This document shows, in pieces, positions 8,782 through 16,953 of a stretch of 64,000 nt of DNA. Under the pieces are notes generated by a model. It did no database searches, was not told the origin of the DNA, and saw only the letters and a list, made by a program, of their open reading frames with translations. The position numbers were made by a program, and so were the translations under genes. The DNA is from Pandoraea norimbergensis (GTDB lineage: Bacteria > Pseudomonadota > Gammaproteobacteria > Burkholderiales > Burkholderiaceae): positions 5,642,001-5,706,000 of the forward strand of contig NZ_CP013480.3 of NCBI RefSeq assembly GCF_001465545.3. Direction: 5' to 3'. Position 1 is the stretch's first letter, and every line of letters begins with the position of its first letter.

Positions 8782-10980
8782 ATGGCAATTACGACCAGAA
8801 CAAGGCCTGACCGGCACGCCGCTGTCGTCGATTTGACGATCCGGGACTATCTCAATACCTTCTTCTATTACCGAAAGATTGCGACGGCAGTATTTCTGGG
8901 GATCGTCGCCCTCGGTATTCTGATCGCGCTCTTCGTGCCCATCCCGTACCGGGCACAAGCAACACTGCTGGTGCTCAACGCCGGCTACTACGACCAGACC
9001 AACAACGCCAACGTGGGCGTGGCGCTTCAGCCGCCGGTCGGCCAGTTGAACGGTGTAGAAGCGCAAATTCTCTCCAGCCCGGAGCTGCACCGCGATGTCG
9101 TCCTGTCCAAGCTCGGACCGGCCGCCACCGAACGTGACATCGACCGCGAGTTGCAGAGCTTCGAGCGCAAGCTGCACATCGAACAAAACGACCTCGCCAA
9201 CACCATCACGCTGACCTATTCGGATACCGATCCAAAGGTCGCGGCCGATGCACTGGCCCGTCTGCTCGACAAATACTTCCGTCAGCGCGCCTCGATCTTC
9301 ACGTCGGGCCGCGTCAGCATGCTGGTGAGCCAGCGCGACGACGTGGGCAAGCAACTCGACAAGGCCGACGCCGACCTGCTCGCATTCCAGAAGAAGCATG
9401 GCATCGTCAAGATCGACGACCAGACCTCGCGCGCGGTGCAACTGGAAAGCCAGTTGGTGCAGCGCAAGCTGGAAACCGACGCCAAGCTGTTGCAGGACCG
9501 GGGCGAACTCCAGTCGATGCAGGCCTCGACGAAGGACGTGCGCTCGACCATCCCGATCTATACCGACGACTCGGAAGCCAGCCGTGCGCTGAACGGCATG
9601 CAGGTCACGTTGTCGGAGCTCGAGACCAAACGCGCCGATTTCGCCTCGCGCTATCTGCCCACCTCGCCGTTCGTGCAAAACATCGACAAGCAGATTGCCG
9701 ATATGCGCGCGAATATCGCGAGCCAGAAGCAGCAGATGATGACCGCGACGCGTCTGGGTCATAACAATTACTACGACGTGGTGCAGGAGCGTCTGTCTGT
9801 CCTGAATGCCAGCATCGCCGGCGGTCTGGCGCAACAGAAGGCGCTCGACGAGCAGATCAAGGACACGCGCAACAAGCTGCAAGGCCTGAGCGACGTGTCG
9901 AGCCAGTTGAGCCAGTTGCAGGCGCGCCGCGACATCCTCGCCGACAGCTTCAAGGAGCGCTCGCGTCAGGTCGAACTGGCCCGCGTGCAGCAAGGTCAGG
10001 CCAGTCAGATCAACGGCACGAACGTGCGCGTGATTCAGGCGCCGTTCCCGCCGTCGCAGCGTAGCGTTGCCGCCAGTCTGGTGATCGCTGCCGCCATCGC
10101 GGCCGGTCTGCTGATCTCGGCACTGACGGTGTTGATCCTCGCCAGCCTGCGCGAAACGTTCCTGAGCCCGGAGCAAGTCGAACGTGCGCTGTTGCTGCCG
10201 GTGGTGAATGCGCCGGTCATGCTTGGCGCAGAACGACGTGCAGGCGCGGCGGGTGCGGCAGGCGTTGCAGCGGCGGCAGGCGCGGGAAGCCCTGCGGCGG
10301 CCGCGGCCGCGGCCGCCGAGCCAACGCTGAGTCGCCCGGCCTATATGGCCTATGGCCGCATGATCGCGGCGATCAACAGCAGCACCGACGCCCACGCCAA
10401 GGTCGTCATGGTGCTGGCGGCGAGCCAGAACGACGGTCAGGCGGCCGTGATTCAGGGGCTCTCCGTCGAACTCGAACACCGTTCGGCCAAGCCGATCGTC
10501 ATTCTCGACATCGCCTCGACCTCTGGTGCGCCGCTGTACGGTAAGCCCAACGCGCAAGGGCTGCTGCCATGGCCGGGTAACGGCGGCAGCGGGACGGCCA
10601 GCGCCGACGCGATCGTCAGCACCGGCACGCTCGAGACACTGGCATTTACCCGTGTCGATGGTCACAATATCGTGGTGGCGCAACCGAGCAGCGGGGCCAT
10701 TCCGTCCTCGTGGCAGCAGGTCACCCAGTTGTTCGATGCACTGCGCCAGTCGCACGACTACATCGTCGTGCATGCACCGCCCTCAAGCCAATCCTTCACC
10801 GGCATCGAAAACGCATCGCTGGCCGACGCAACGGTCCTCGTGGTGCGCGCCGAATCGACCCGCAAGCCGGTGATCGCCGGCCTCAAGTCGCAGGTCGAAG
10901 ACGCAGGCGGACACTTGATCGGCGTGGCACTCACGCACCGTCGCGGGTACATCCCCGCGGCGATTTACCGCTTCTTCTAG
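8782..10980 (+). CDS. Polysaccharide co-polymerase (Wzc/GumC-type) with degenerate kinase domain
   Basis: A 732-residue inner-membrane protein. The N-terminal Wzz domain starts after LTIRDYLNTFFYYRKIATAV, with the first membrane helix near residues 33-55. A long coiled-coil periplasmic part follows (residues 170-400), then a GNVR-like segment (LQARRDILADSFKERSRQVE, about residues 375-395) and the second helix near 430-455. After an Ala/Gly-rich linker encoded by repeated GCGGCC units comes a domain with the fold order of BY-kinases, VVMVLAASQNDGQAA, IVILDIAS and YIVVHAPPSSQSF. Its Walker A lacks the GKS/T residues, Walker A' and B lack the usual acidic pattern, and there is no C-terminal tyrosine cluster. 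It should therefore control chain length without tyrosine kinase activity. It heads the plus-strand half of the locus. Confidence 0.88.
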   Translation: MAITTRTRPDRHAAVVDLTIRDYLNTFFYYRKIATAVFLGIVALGILIALFVPIPYRAQATLLVLNAGYYDQTNNANVGVALQPPVGQLNGVEAQILSSPELHRDVVLSKLGPAATERDIDRELQSFERKLHIEQNDLANTITLTYSDTDPKVAADALARLLDKYFRQRASIFTSGRVSMLVSQRDDVGKQLDKADADLLAFQKKHGIVKIDDQTSRAVQLESQLVQRKLETDAKLLQDRGELQSMQASTKDVRSTIPIYTDDSEASRALNGMQVTLSELETKRADFASRYLPTSPFVQNIDKQIADMRANIASQKQQMMTATRLGHNNYYDVVQERLSVLNASIAGGLAQQKALDEQIKDTRNKLQGLSDVSSQLSQLQARRDILADSFKERSRQVELARVQQGQASQINGTNVRVIQAPFPPSQRSVAASLVIAAAIAAGLLISALTVLILASLRETFLSPEQVERALLLPVVNAPVMLGAERRAGAAGAAGVAAAAGAGSPAAAAAAAAEPTLSRPAYMAYGRMIAAINSSTDAHAKVVMVLAASQNDGQAAVIQGLSVELEHRSAKPIVILDIASTSGAPLYGKPNAQGLLPWPGNGGSGTASADAIVSTGTLETLAFTRVDGHNIVVAQPSSGAIPSSWQQVTQLFDALRQSHDYIVVHAPPSSQSFTGIENASLADATVLVVRAESTRKPVIAGLKSQVEDAGGHLIGVALTHRRGYIPAAIYRFF

Positions 10981-11022
10981 CCGCCGGCCCAGACTCGGAT
11001 TCGGCCTCAGATACTGACGACC

Positions 11023-11994
11023 ATGCAACAAATCAGCGCGATCCTGCCGATCAAGACCCGGGGACGACACTACGCCGACAACATCGGCCGCTGTGACATC
11101 CTCTTCTCGTCGCTGCGTCACTTCACGACGCCGGATCTGTTTCATCGGTTCGTCATCATCGTGCCGCACGACGAGGTCGACGAGGTCAAGGGCTACGCCA
11201 AGGCGTGGTCGGATTTCCCCATCGAGGTCATCGACGAGTCGCTGTACATGGGCGCGTTCGCGGAGTTCTCGCAGCGTCACCAGATTCGCAACTGGCACCG
11301 CCAGCAGATCATCAAGATCAACGCACCGGAGTGGATCGAAACCGAGTACTTCCTGATCTTCGATCCGGATTGTTTCGCCACCCATGCGTTCGACGTGAAT
11401 TCGCTCATCGTCGACGGCCGAGCGGTCACGCACCTCCAGCCGCGCAATGTCGAGCCCTACTACTGGGAAGCCTCGTCCAAGCTGCTCGACGTCGAGCCGC
11501 ACCTGGAGCGCGACGGCGTCTGGTGGACGCCTGCCACGCTCTCGCGATCGCTCTGCCTGTCGTTGCAGCAGCGTCTCGAAGCGGTCCACGGCACCGACTG
11601 GAAGCGCGTACTGCTCGCGAACTATGCCGTCGACTGGACGGAATACACCCTGTACTGGCTCAATGCCGAGCATGAAGGGCTGCTGGAGCGTTATCACACG
11701 CAGGCCGTGCCGCCGCAGCGCACGCTGCACGCGACCGAGAGCGTGTGGTTTGCCGAAAAGATGCAGGAGTGGGACGCCGCACATTACTTCGCGCCGGACA
11801 GCGACGGCCTCTTCGCGGTCGTGCAAAGCAACACGCAAATTCCGCTCGATCAGGTGGTCGCCAAGCTCTCGCCTTATTTCCCGATTACCATTCAGCCTTA
11901 CGAGCGCCATATTGACCCGGTGCTCAAGGGCGCCGAGCTTTACTCCGCTGTGGTGCGGCGCGGACTCAAGATGTTGAAAAAGCTGCGAGGCTGA
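11023..11994 (+). CDS. DUF6492-like protein, putative glycosyltransferase-related
   Basis: A 323-residue soluble protein starting MQQISAILPIKTRGRHYAD. It contains RFVIIVPHDEVDEV near residue 40, QQIIKINAPEWIETEYF near residue 95 and FLIFDPDCFATHAF near residue 110. An Asp-x-Asp-Cys motif in that position is typical of DUF6492 family proteins, which resemble GT-A-fold glycosyltransferases. No signal peptide or membrane segment is seen. It lies 42 bases after the co-polymerase gene and 5 bases before the acyltransferase gene on the same strand, so it is part of the polysaccharide locus. Catalytic activity is inferred from the DPD motif and context only. Confidence 0.72.
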   Translation: MQQISAILPIKTRGRHYADNIGRCDILFSSLRHFTTPDLFHRFVIIVPHDEVDEVKGYAKAWSDFPIEVIDESLYMGAFAEFSQRHQIRNWHRQQIIKINAPEWIETEYFLIFDPDCFATHAFDVNSLIVDGRAVTHLQPRNVEPYYWEASSKLLDVEPHLERDGVWWTPATLSRSLCLSLQQRLEAVHGTDWKRVLLANYAVDWTEYTLYWLNAEHEGLLERYHTQAVPPQRTLHATESVWFAEKMQEWDAAHYFAPDSDGLFAVVQSNTQIPLDQVVAKLSPYFPITIQPYERHIDPVLKGAELYSAVVRRGLKMLKKLRG

Positions 11995-11999
11995 GGTTG

Positions 12000-13139
12000 A
12001 TGAGCAGTAGCCAGAACAAGCTGGTCGGTATCGAGATTCTGAGATTTGTCAGCGCATTCGCGGTACTCATCTGGCACTACCAGCACTTTTTCTTTCAACC
12101 TGCGACGGCTTCGATCGACGTGGTGCGCAGCACCGAGCCGCTCTACGGGCTGCTGCACCCGTTCTATGACTTCGGCTGGCTCGGCGTCAACGTCTTCTGG
12201 ACGATCTCCGGCTTCATCTTCTTCAATCGCTACCTCGGCAGAATCGCCGAGCGCGGCGTGTCCGGCGGCCTGTTCTTCCTGAACCGCTTCTCCCGGCTGT
12301 ATCCCCTGCACATCGTCACCCTGATCGCCGTTGCGGCGCTTCAGGCGTACTACGTGCGCGAGCATCACGCGTACTTCGTGTATCCGTACAACACGCCGTA
12401 CGACTTCTTCGTGAATGTGATCTTCGCCTCCGGCTGGCTCACCCCCTACACCGACTCGTTCAACGGGCCGGTCTGGAGCGTGTCGACGGAGATCGTCATC
12501 TACGTCGCCTTCTTCCTGCTCGCGCGGTTTTGCCGCATCGGCCTGCTCTCGACGCTTCTGCTCATGGGCCTGTCAGCGGCCGCGGGTGGCTGGCTGATTC
12601 ACCAGCAGATCAAGGGCAGCGAGTCGAACATCGTCTACTGCGCCTTCTATTTCTTCATGGGTGGCGCCGTTCACCTGATCTACCAGCGCTTGCGCACGGT
12701 GATCGAGCAACATCGTCTCGCGACGGTTGCGCTATGTTGCGCCGCCTATGCCGGGCTGTTCTGGTTTTGCGCCGTTTTCGGCGGCACGAAGTATCTTGCG
12801 GCGACGGTCATCGCGCCGGTGTCGATTGTGCTGTTGCAGGTGATCGAACCGTGGATTCCCGACCGGCTGGCGGCGCCCATCGTGCATCTGGGCAACACGA
12901 CCTATTCGAGCTATCTGATCCACTTCCCGCTGCAACTGACGACCGTGATCGTGTTGCAGCAGTGGGGCATCGCCAGCGCCTCAGTGGCGACGAACGCGGG
13001 GTTCCTCGCGGCCTACCTGATCGTGGTGTTCGTGCTGGCGCATCTGGTCTACCGGGGCTTCGAAGCCCCGGCACAGACGCTGATCCGGCGCCGCATGGCT
13101 TGGCTGGGCAAGCGCTCGGCGGTCAAACCGGTGAACTGA
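12000..13139 (+). CDS. Acyltransferase-3 family membrane O-acyltransferase
   Basis: A 379-residue integral membrane protein beginning MSSSQNKLVGIEILRFVSA and then LIWHYQHFFF, with the conserved histidine of the acyltransferase-3 (OatA/Oac/NodX) family near residue 24. Around ten hydrophobic helices follow, with SFNGPVWSVSTEIVIY (the conserved W-S-x-x-x-E block) near residue 155. I choose the ATG at 12000; a TTG at 11997 is also in frame. A GAGG element lies just upstream and overlaps the stop of the previous gene. These enzymes acetylate or succinylate sugars on the lipid-linked repeat unit. The stop codon lies inside a 9-bp tandem repeat. Confidence 0.88.
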   Translation: MSSSQNKLVGIEILRFVSAFAVLIWHYQHFFFQPATASIDVVRSTEPLYGLLHPFYDFGWLGVNVFWTISGFIFFNRYLGRIAERGVSGGLFFLNRFSRLYPLHIVTLIAVAALQAYYVREHHAYFVYPYNTPYDFFVNVIFASGWLTPYTDSFNGPVWSVSTEIVIYVAFFLLARFCRIGLLSTLLLMGLSAAAGGWLIHQQIKGSESNIVYCAFYFFMGGAVHLIYQRLRTVIEQHRLATVALCCAAYAGLFWFCAVFGGTKYLAATVIAPVSIVLLQVIEPWIPDRLAAPIVHLGNTTYSSYLIHFPLQLTTVIVLQQWGIASASVATNAGFLAAYLIVVFVLAHLVYRGFEAPAQTLIRRRMAWLGKRSAVKPVN

Positions 13140-13171
13140 GTGGACTGAGTGGGCTGAGTGGACTGAGGGGA
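13136..13171. repeat. Four-copy 9-bp tandem repeat over the acyltransferase stop codon
   Basis: Four tandem units of CTGAGTGGA or a one- or two-base variant occupy 13136-13171. The first unit contains the TGA stop of the acyltransferase gene, and each later unit repeats a TGA in the same frame, giving four successive in-frame stops. Copy-number change by multiples of nine bases would not affect the protein. Confidence 0.85.
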
Positions 13172-13221
13172 CGCATCGGGGACGCCTGACAGGCACGATG
13201 CGTATTGTGCGTTCGCGTCGC

Positions 13222-13440
13222 TCAATGATGGTGGTGATGCGACCACAGCGGGTCCATCGAGTCGACAAACGACGCCACCGCCGCCTTGTCGCCGGTGGCA
13301 TGGCGCATCAACTGACCGCACTTGCACCAACCCTGATACGGCGTGATGTGTGAGCACGCAGACGTCTTCTGCAAATACAGCGTGACGGGTTTGGCGCACT
13401 TCGTGCACTTGAACTTGAGAGTGAGGGCGAGTTTGCTCAT
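13222..13440 (-). CDS. Small CxxC protein with five C-terminal histidines
   Basis: A 72-residue protein read from the ATG at 13440. It contains FKCTKCAKPVTLYLQ, then SACSHITPYQGWCKCGQLM, giving a possible zinc-ribbon-like set of cysteines (CxxC, CSH and CxC). It ends WSHHHHH before the stop. The five histidines use mixed CAT and CAC codons. The ATG is preceded by a CTCTCAAG-like region on the coding strand without a strong ribosome binding site; an upstream in-frame start at 13476 is possible but less likely. It is divergent from the DUF4434 gene, 79 bases away. I do not recognise a named family; metal binding is inferred from Cys and His content. Confidence 0.6.
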   Translation of the reverse strand: MSKLALTLKFKCTKCAKPVTLYLQKTSACSHITPYQGWCKCGQLMRHATGDKAAVASFVDSMDPLWSHHHHH

Positions 13441-13519
13441 GATGAATTCGCGACAGCACGCACGGCCTGACGCCACGCGTAAAAGCGCTATTGTACCGGT
13501 AGTGTCCGCTCACTCGCCG

Positions 13520-14491
13520 ATGCGCCGCCGCCTTCTGCAAGCCGCCGCGCTGGCGGCCTGCCTGCCGCTCGCCGCCTGCACACCGCCGCCCGAACTCGGC
13601 GGCAGCTTCGTCCAGCTTTGGCGCAGCCATCTGGAATGGACGCCCCAGCAATGGCGCGAGCGCCTCACCGCCACGCACGCACTCGGCTGCAAGGAGATCT
13701 TCGTGCAGTGGACCGGTATCGACGGCGAACCGGATAACACGTGGATGGCCCCCGATCCCCTGATCCGCACGCTCCTCGACGAAAGCGCCGCGCTCGGCAT
13801 GGGCGTGCATCTGGGGGTGCCCTACGACGAGCGCTGGTGGACCGCCATCGGCACCCCAGACGACGCCCCGGACGCCCCGCTCGCCACCTTCCTGCAACGC
13901 ACCGGCAACAACGCTGCACGCTATATGCAGCAGGCCGCGTGGCCGAAACATGCCGCCTTTCGCGGCTGGTATCTGCCTTACGAACTGGAACAGTACGATT
14001 GGGCCGTCCCCGCGCGACTGGACAGGCTCGCCACCTGGCTCGGCGGCATGTCCACCGTTGCGAAGGCGACCAGCGGCCAGCCCCCGGCGATTTCTACCTA
14101 TTTCAGCCGGCTGCCGACGACCGGCACGCTCGCCGGCATGTGGAGCACATTGCTGGACCGCGTCGCGCTGCACCCAATGATTCAGGACGGCGTAGGCGTC
14201 GCCGGCATGTCGAACTACACCGCGCTGGCGCCGCTGCACGACATGCTTCTCGCCAGAGGCGCGCCGTTCGATCTGGTCATCGAATTATTCGAAGAACTGC
14301 CGTCTGAGAAAGACGACGGGACTACCTTCAACGCGAAGGCGGCCGATTTCTCCCGCGTGAAACGGCAATGGGAAATCGCACGGCACTACGGCGCGACCCG
14401 GCTGGTCGCGTTCGCCATCGATCCTTGGGTGCTCGACGACACCCCCGGCTCGAAGGCGCTGCTGCGCGAATGGCAGGCGGCATTGTCCTGA
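13520..14491 (+). CDS. DUF4434-type lipoprotein, predicted TIM-barrel glycosidase-like
   Basis: A 323-residue protein starting MRRRLLQAAALAACLPLAAC, a lipoprotein signal with LAAC lipobox and Cys at residue 20. Earlier in-frame starts (13343, 13439) would put extra sequence in front of the signal and are disfavoured. The mature part begins GGSFVQLWRSHLEWTPQQW and continues ALGCKEIFVQWTGID, matching the start of DUF4434 proteins, which have a TIM-barrel fold related to glycosidases. Acidic residues ending strands (YLPYELEQYDW near residue 155; VIELFEELPSE near residue 255) could be catalytic. The gene closes the plus-strand part of the exopolysaccharide locus and converges with the AlgF-like gene, leaving six bases between the stops. 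Confidence 0.75.
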   Translation: MRRRLLQAAALAACLPLAACTPPPELGGSFVQLWRSHLEWTPQQWRERLTATHALGCKEIFVQWTGIDGEPDNTWMAPDPLIRTLLDESAALGMGVHLGVPYDERWWTAIGTPDDAPDAPLATFLQRTGNNAARYMQQAAWPKHAAFRGWYLPYELEQYDWAVPARLDRLATWLGGMSTVAKATSGQPPAISTYFSRLPTTGTLAGMWSTLLDRVALHPMIQDGVGVAGMSNYTALAPLHDMLLARGAPFDLVIELFEELPSEKDDGTTFNAKAADFSRVKRQWEIARHYGATRLVAFAIDPWVLDDTPGSKALLREWQAALS

Positions 14492-14497
14492 CCGGTC

Positions 14498-15172
14498 TCA
14501 GCGCTGATACGGATCCGTCGCACTCAACTGTCCGCGCAGCACCGGCGCGCCGGGCGTGCCCACCAGAAACAAGCTGTAGTGATCGCCCGGGGCCAACGCG
14601 GGCAGCGCCAGCGTTTTCGACGAGACCGCGCCGCACGCGGACACCAGCGTCGCTTTCACCGGATTGATGCCGCGCGCCACCGATGCGCCCTGCCCCACGT
14701 TGTCGAACAGCGTCGGGCCTGACGGACTGACGCTGAGTTGCCCACCCGCACATTGCGCGCTCAGGTTGTAGAAGCGCAACTCGGCCTTGAGCCCATCTTC
14801 GGTGCCGCCCGCGTCGGTCAGGACCGTGAACGTAAGCTTGCCGCCTTCACGGCGCGGCACCAGCGTGTTGAACGTGTCAGGCGCGACCTGAAGCGTGCCC
14901 GCGGGCTTCCCGTCGATGATGATCGGAAACGCGTCGTTGCCCTTGACGATGGCATACGTGCTTGCCACCTTCTCGCCCGAGAGGGTCTGAACAGGCCCCT
15001 TGGCAACCTGTGCGCGCATCGGCGCGCTGCCCGGGTTGACCACACGGACGAACGACGAACCGGCGGGCGGCCGGGCAGCGTAGAGCCGGGCAAAAATTCC
15101 CTCTGCGCTGGCTACCCCTGTACCGGCAGCCGTCATCGCACACACAAGTGCCATCGTTCGCAACATCTTCAT
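14498..15172 (-). CDS. AlgF-like periplasmic polysaccharide acylation protein
   Basis: A 224-residue exported protein with signal peptide MKMLRTMALVCAMTAAGTG ending near VASAEG. The mature start EGIFARLYAARPPAGSSFVR matches AlgF, the periplasmic adaptor needed for alginate O-acetylation and its cellulose counterpart WssG. The repeated beta-strand pattern and absence of catalytic residues fit an adaptor role. Its ATG lies two bases after the stop of the adenylating enzyme gene. It is the last gene of the ten-gene minus-strand polysaccharide block. In this context it probably passes an acyl group between the MBOAT protein and the AlgJ/AlgX-like proteins. Confidence 0.82.
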   Translation of the reverse strand: MKMLRTMALVCAMTAAGTGVASAEGIFARLYAARPPAGSSFVRVVNPGSAPMRAQVAKGPVQTLSGEKVASTYAIVKGNDAFPIIIDGKPAGTLQVAPDTFNTLVPRREGGKLTFTVLTDAGGTEDGLKAELRFYNLSAQCAGGQLSVSPSGPTLFDNVGQGASVARGINPVKATLVSACGAVSSKTLALPALAPGDHYSLFLVGTPGAPVLRGQLSATDPYQR

Positions 15173-15174
15173 TC

Positions 15175-16656
15175 TTACGACTCCGTATTCGCGGGATTGC
15201 CGGGGCGCATGCGCGCCGCCAGATACATCCGTTCCAATTGTTTTCGATCGGCCTTGTCGCTGCTCGTCGTCGGAAAGCCATGACAGACGAGCAACTCCGT
15301 GGGGATCATGTACGGCGGCAGACGCTGGCTCAGCAGGGCCTTCCAGTCGGCCAGCGCTTCCGGGACCGGATGCAGGCCCGCCGGGCCGCTCGTCTCCGGC
15401 TCCACGAAGCCGATCATGCGAACGATCACGCCGTCCGGGCGGCGCAACGCGACCGCAGCCCCCGCGCGAATGCCGGGCAGCGTGGCGAGCGACGCATCGA
15501 CCTCCGCCAGCTCGATCCGATACCCGTGCATCTTGATCTGATCGTCGCGGCGACCGCGAAAGGTCACGAGCCCCTGCGCATCGATCTCACCAAGATCGCC
15601 ACTGCGGTAGGCCCGTTTGCCGTGATGCAGGAACAGGCGCGTCTCGTTGAGATCGGGTCGATTCAGATAACCGCGCATGACGTGATCGCCTGCCATGCAG
15701 ATCTCGCCGTCATCGATGAAGACCTCGGCATAGGGCTTGGCCCGCCCGATCGGGAACGGCAACGGTGCCGCCGCCCGCAGCGCCGGGTCGATCTCCACCC
15801 AGGTGGTGGAGCAAGTGGCTTCCGTCGGCCCGTACGAATTGACGATGCGGACCTCGGGAAAGCGTTGCCAAAGCGCTTCGGCAACGGTGGGCGTGAGCGA
15901 CTCGGCACCGAAGACGAACATCCGCAGGTCCGGCAGATGCGCATGGTCGAACTCGGGATTGAGCAACTGCTGGCGCACGAACGACGGCGTCGACGCCCAC
16001 ACGTTCACGTGCGTCGTCGCGAGATAGCGCGCAAACGCTGCCCGGTCGGCGATGACCTCGCGTGGGCACAAAACGCAGCAGCCCCCGGTAGCCAGCGCAC
16101 CGACCCAGTTGAACAGCGAGAAATCGAAGCTGAACAGCATCTGGTCCATGAAGGCAGGCGCGGGGCCCGGCTTCACGTCGTCGCGAATCCATCCCGCGAA
16201 CAGCGCAACGCTTTCGCGCCCGATCTGCACACCCTTCGGGTCGCCCGTGCTGCCCGAGGTGAACATGATGTAGGCGAGTCCGCGCTCCGCAAGCGCCGCC
16301 CCGGGCTGCCCGGTCGGTACAAACTCGCTGGACTGCGCATCGAAGCGCAACGGCGCTTGTACCAGCTCACCGATGCGCGCGATGCGCGACGCCGGATTGA
16401 TGACGTCCACCGGGACGAACGGCACGCCCAGACACAGGCATCCCAGCATCGCCACGAGAAAGGCCGATTCCTTGTGGCCCGAAATCACCATCGGCACATC
16501 GGGCAGCGCACCGGCTGCCGCGGCCTGCGTCATCCATTGTTCGGTTGCGCCCTGCAATTGCGCCCAAGTGAGCGCGCCTTGCAGATCCGTTACCGCCGGC
16601 GCATCGGGCGCGTGTGCGGTGTCGGCGAATGCCAGCCGTTCGAAATCGAAATACAT
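15175..16656 (-). CDS. DltA-like amino-acid adenylating ligase
   Basis: A 493-residue ANL-superfamily enzyme. Core motifs are intact: YIMFTSGSTGDPKGVQIG (A3) near residue 135, NSYGPTEATCST (A5) near 275, YRSGDLGEIDAQG (A7) near 350, GRRDDQIKMHGYRIEL (A8) near 370, and a C-terminal lysine in SSDKADRKQL (A10). In the A4 region FSFDFSLFNW has the aspartate that holds the substrate amino group in amino-acid-activating domains such as DltA, which suggests an amino acid rather than acetate. The length matches DltA (about 500). It would load the carrier protein encoded 30 bases upstream. Which amino acid, and its stereochemistry, are not known. Confidence 0.85.
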   Translation of the reverse strand: MYFDFERLAFADTAHAPDAPAVTDLQGALTWAQLQGATEQWMTQAAAAGALPDVPMVISGHKESAFLVAMLGCLCLGVPFVPVDVINPASRIARIGELVQAPLRFDAQSSEFVPTGQPGAALAERGLAYIMFTSGSTGDPKGVQIGRESVALFAGWIRDDVKPGPAPAFMDQMLFSFDFSLFNWVGALATGGCCVLCPREVIADRAAFARYLATTHVNVWASTPSFVRQQLLNPEFDHAHLPDLRMFVFGAESLTPTVAEALWQRFPEVRIVNSYGPTEATCSTTWVEIDPALRAAAPLPFPIGRAKPYAEVFIDDGEICMAGDHVMRGYLNRPDLNETRLFLHHGKRAYRSGDLGEIDAQGLVTFRGRRDDQIKMHGYRIELAEVDASLATLPGIRAGAAVALRRPDGVIVRMIGFVEPETSGPAGLHPVPEALADWKALLSQRLPPYMIPTELLVCHGFPTTSSDKADRKQLERMYLAARMRPGNPANTES

Positions 16657-16686
16657 GGTCTAACCCTCCGGCGAGGCGGCCGGCGC

Positions 16687-16926
16687 TCAGGCGCCTTTCT
16701 GTTCGGCAATGAATGCCGCAAGCGTCTGTACCGACTGCAGATACACGTCGATCTCCGACGGCGGCACTTTCACGCCGAATTCGCGCTCGACCGCCAGCAC
16801 CACGTCCACGGCCGAGAGCGAATCGACCAGCCCCGAATCGATCAGCAGCGTGTCGGGTTCGACCTGCGTGAGCACGATGTTGCCGACGATGTCGGCGAGT
16901 TTGCTTTCGATGTCATTGATGTTCAT
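16687..16926 (-). CDS. Acyl/aminoacyl carrier protein (DltC-like)
   Basis: A 79-residue acidic four-helix carrier protein. The phosphopantetheine site is the serine of DSGLVDSLSAVDVV near residue 37. The sequence VEREFGVKVPPSEID forms the third-helix region typical of carrier proteins. It lies between the adenylating ligase and the MBOAT genes on the same strand, the same grouping as DltA-DltC-DltB. It should carry the activated acyl group as a thioester to the membrane acyltransferase. A separate phosphopantetheinyl transferase must act in trans, as none is encoded here. Confidence 0.88.
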   Translation of the reverse strand: MNINDIESKLADIVGNIVLTQVEPDTLLIDSGLVDSLSAVDVVLAVEREFGVKVPPSEIDVYLQSVQTLAAFIAEQKGA

Positions 16927-16953
16927 GAAACGACTCCCGCGAATGACGCGAAA

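Noticed and set aside
10240..10320. A NotI-like GCGGCC repeat as a mobile or regulatory element
   Set aside because: It encodes an Ala-rich linker in frame within the co-polymerase gene and has no other feature.
13222..13240. Engineered His-tag or vector contamination
   Set aside because: The five histidines use mixed CAT/CAC codons, the frame joins naturally to a cysteine-rich protein, and flanking DNA is continuous with the EPS locus.
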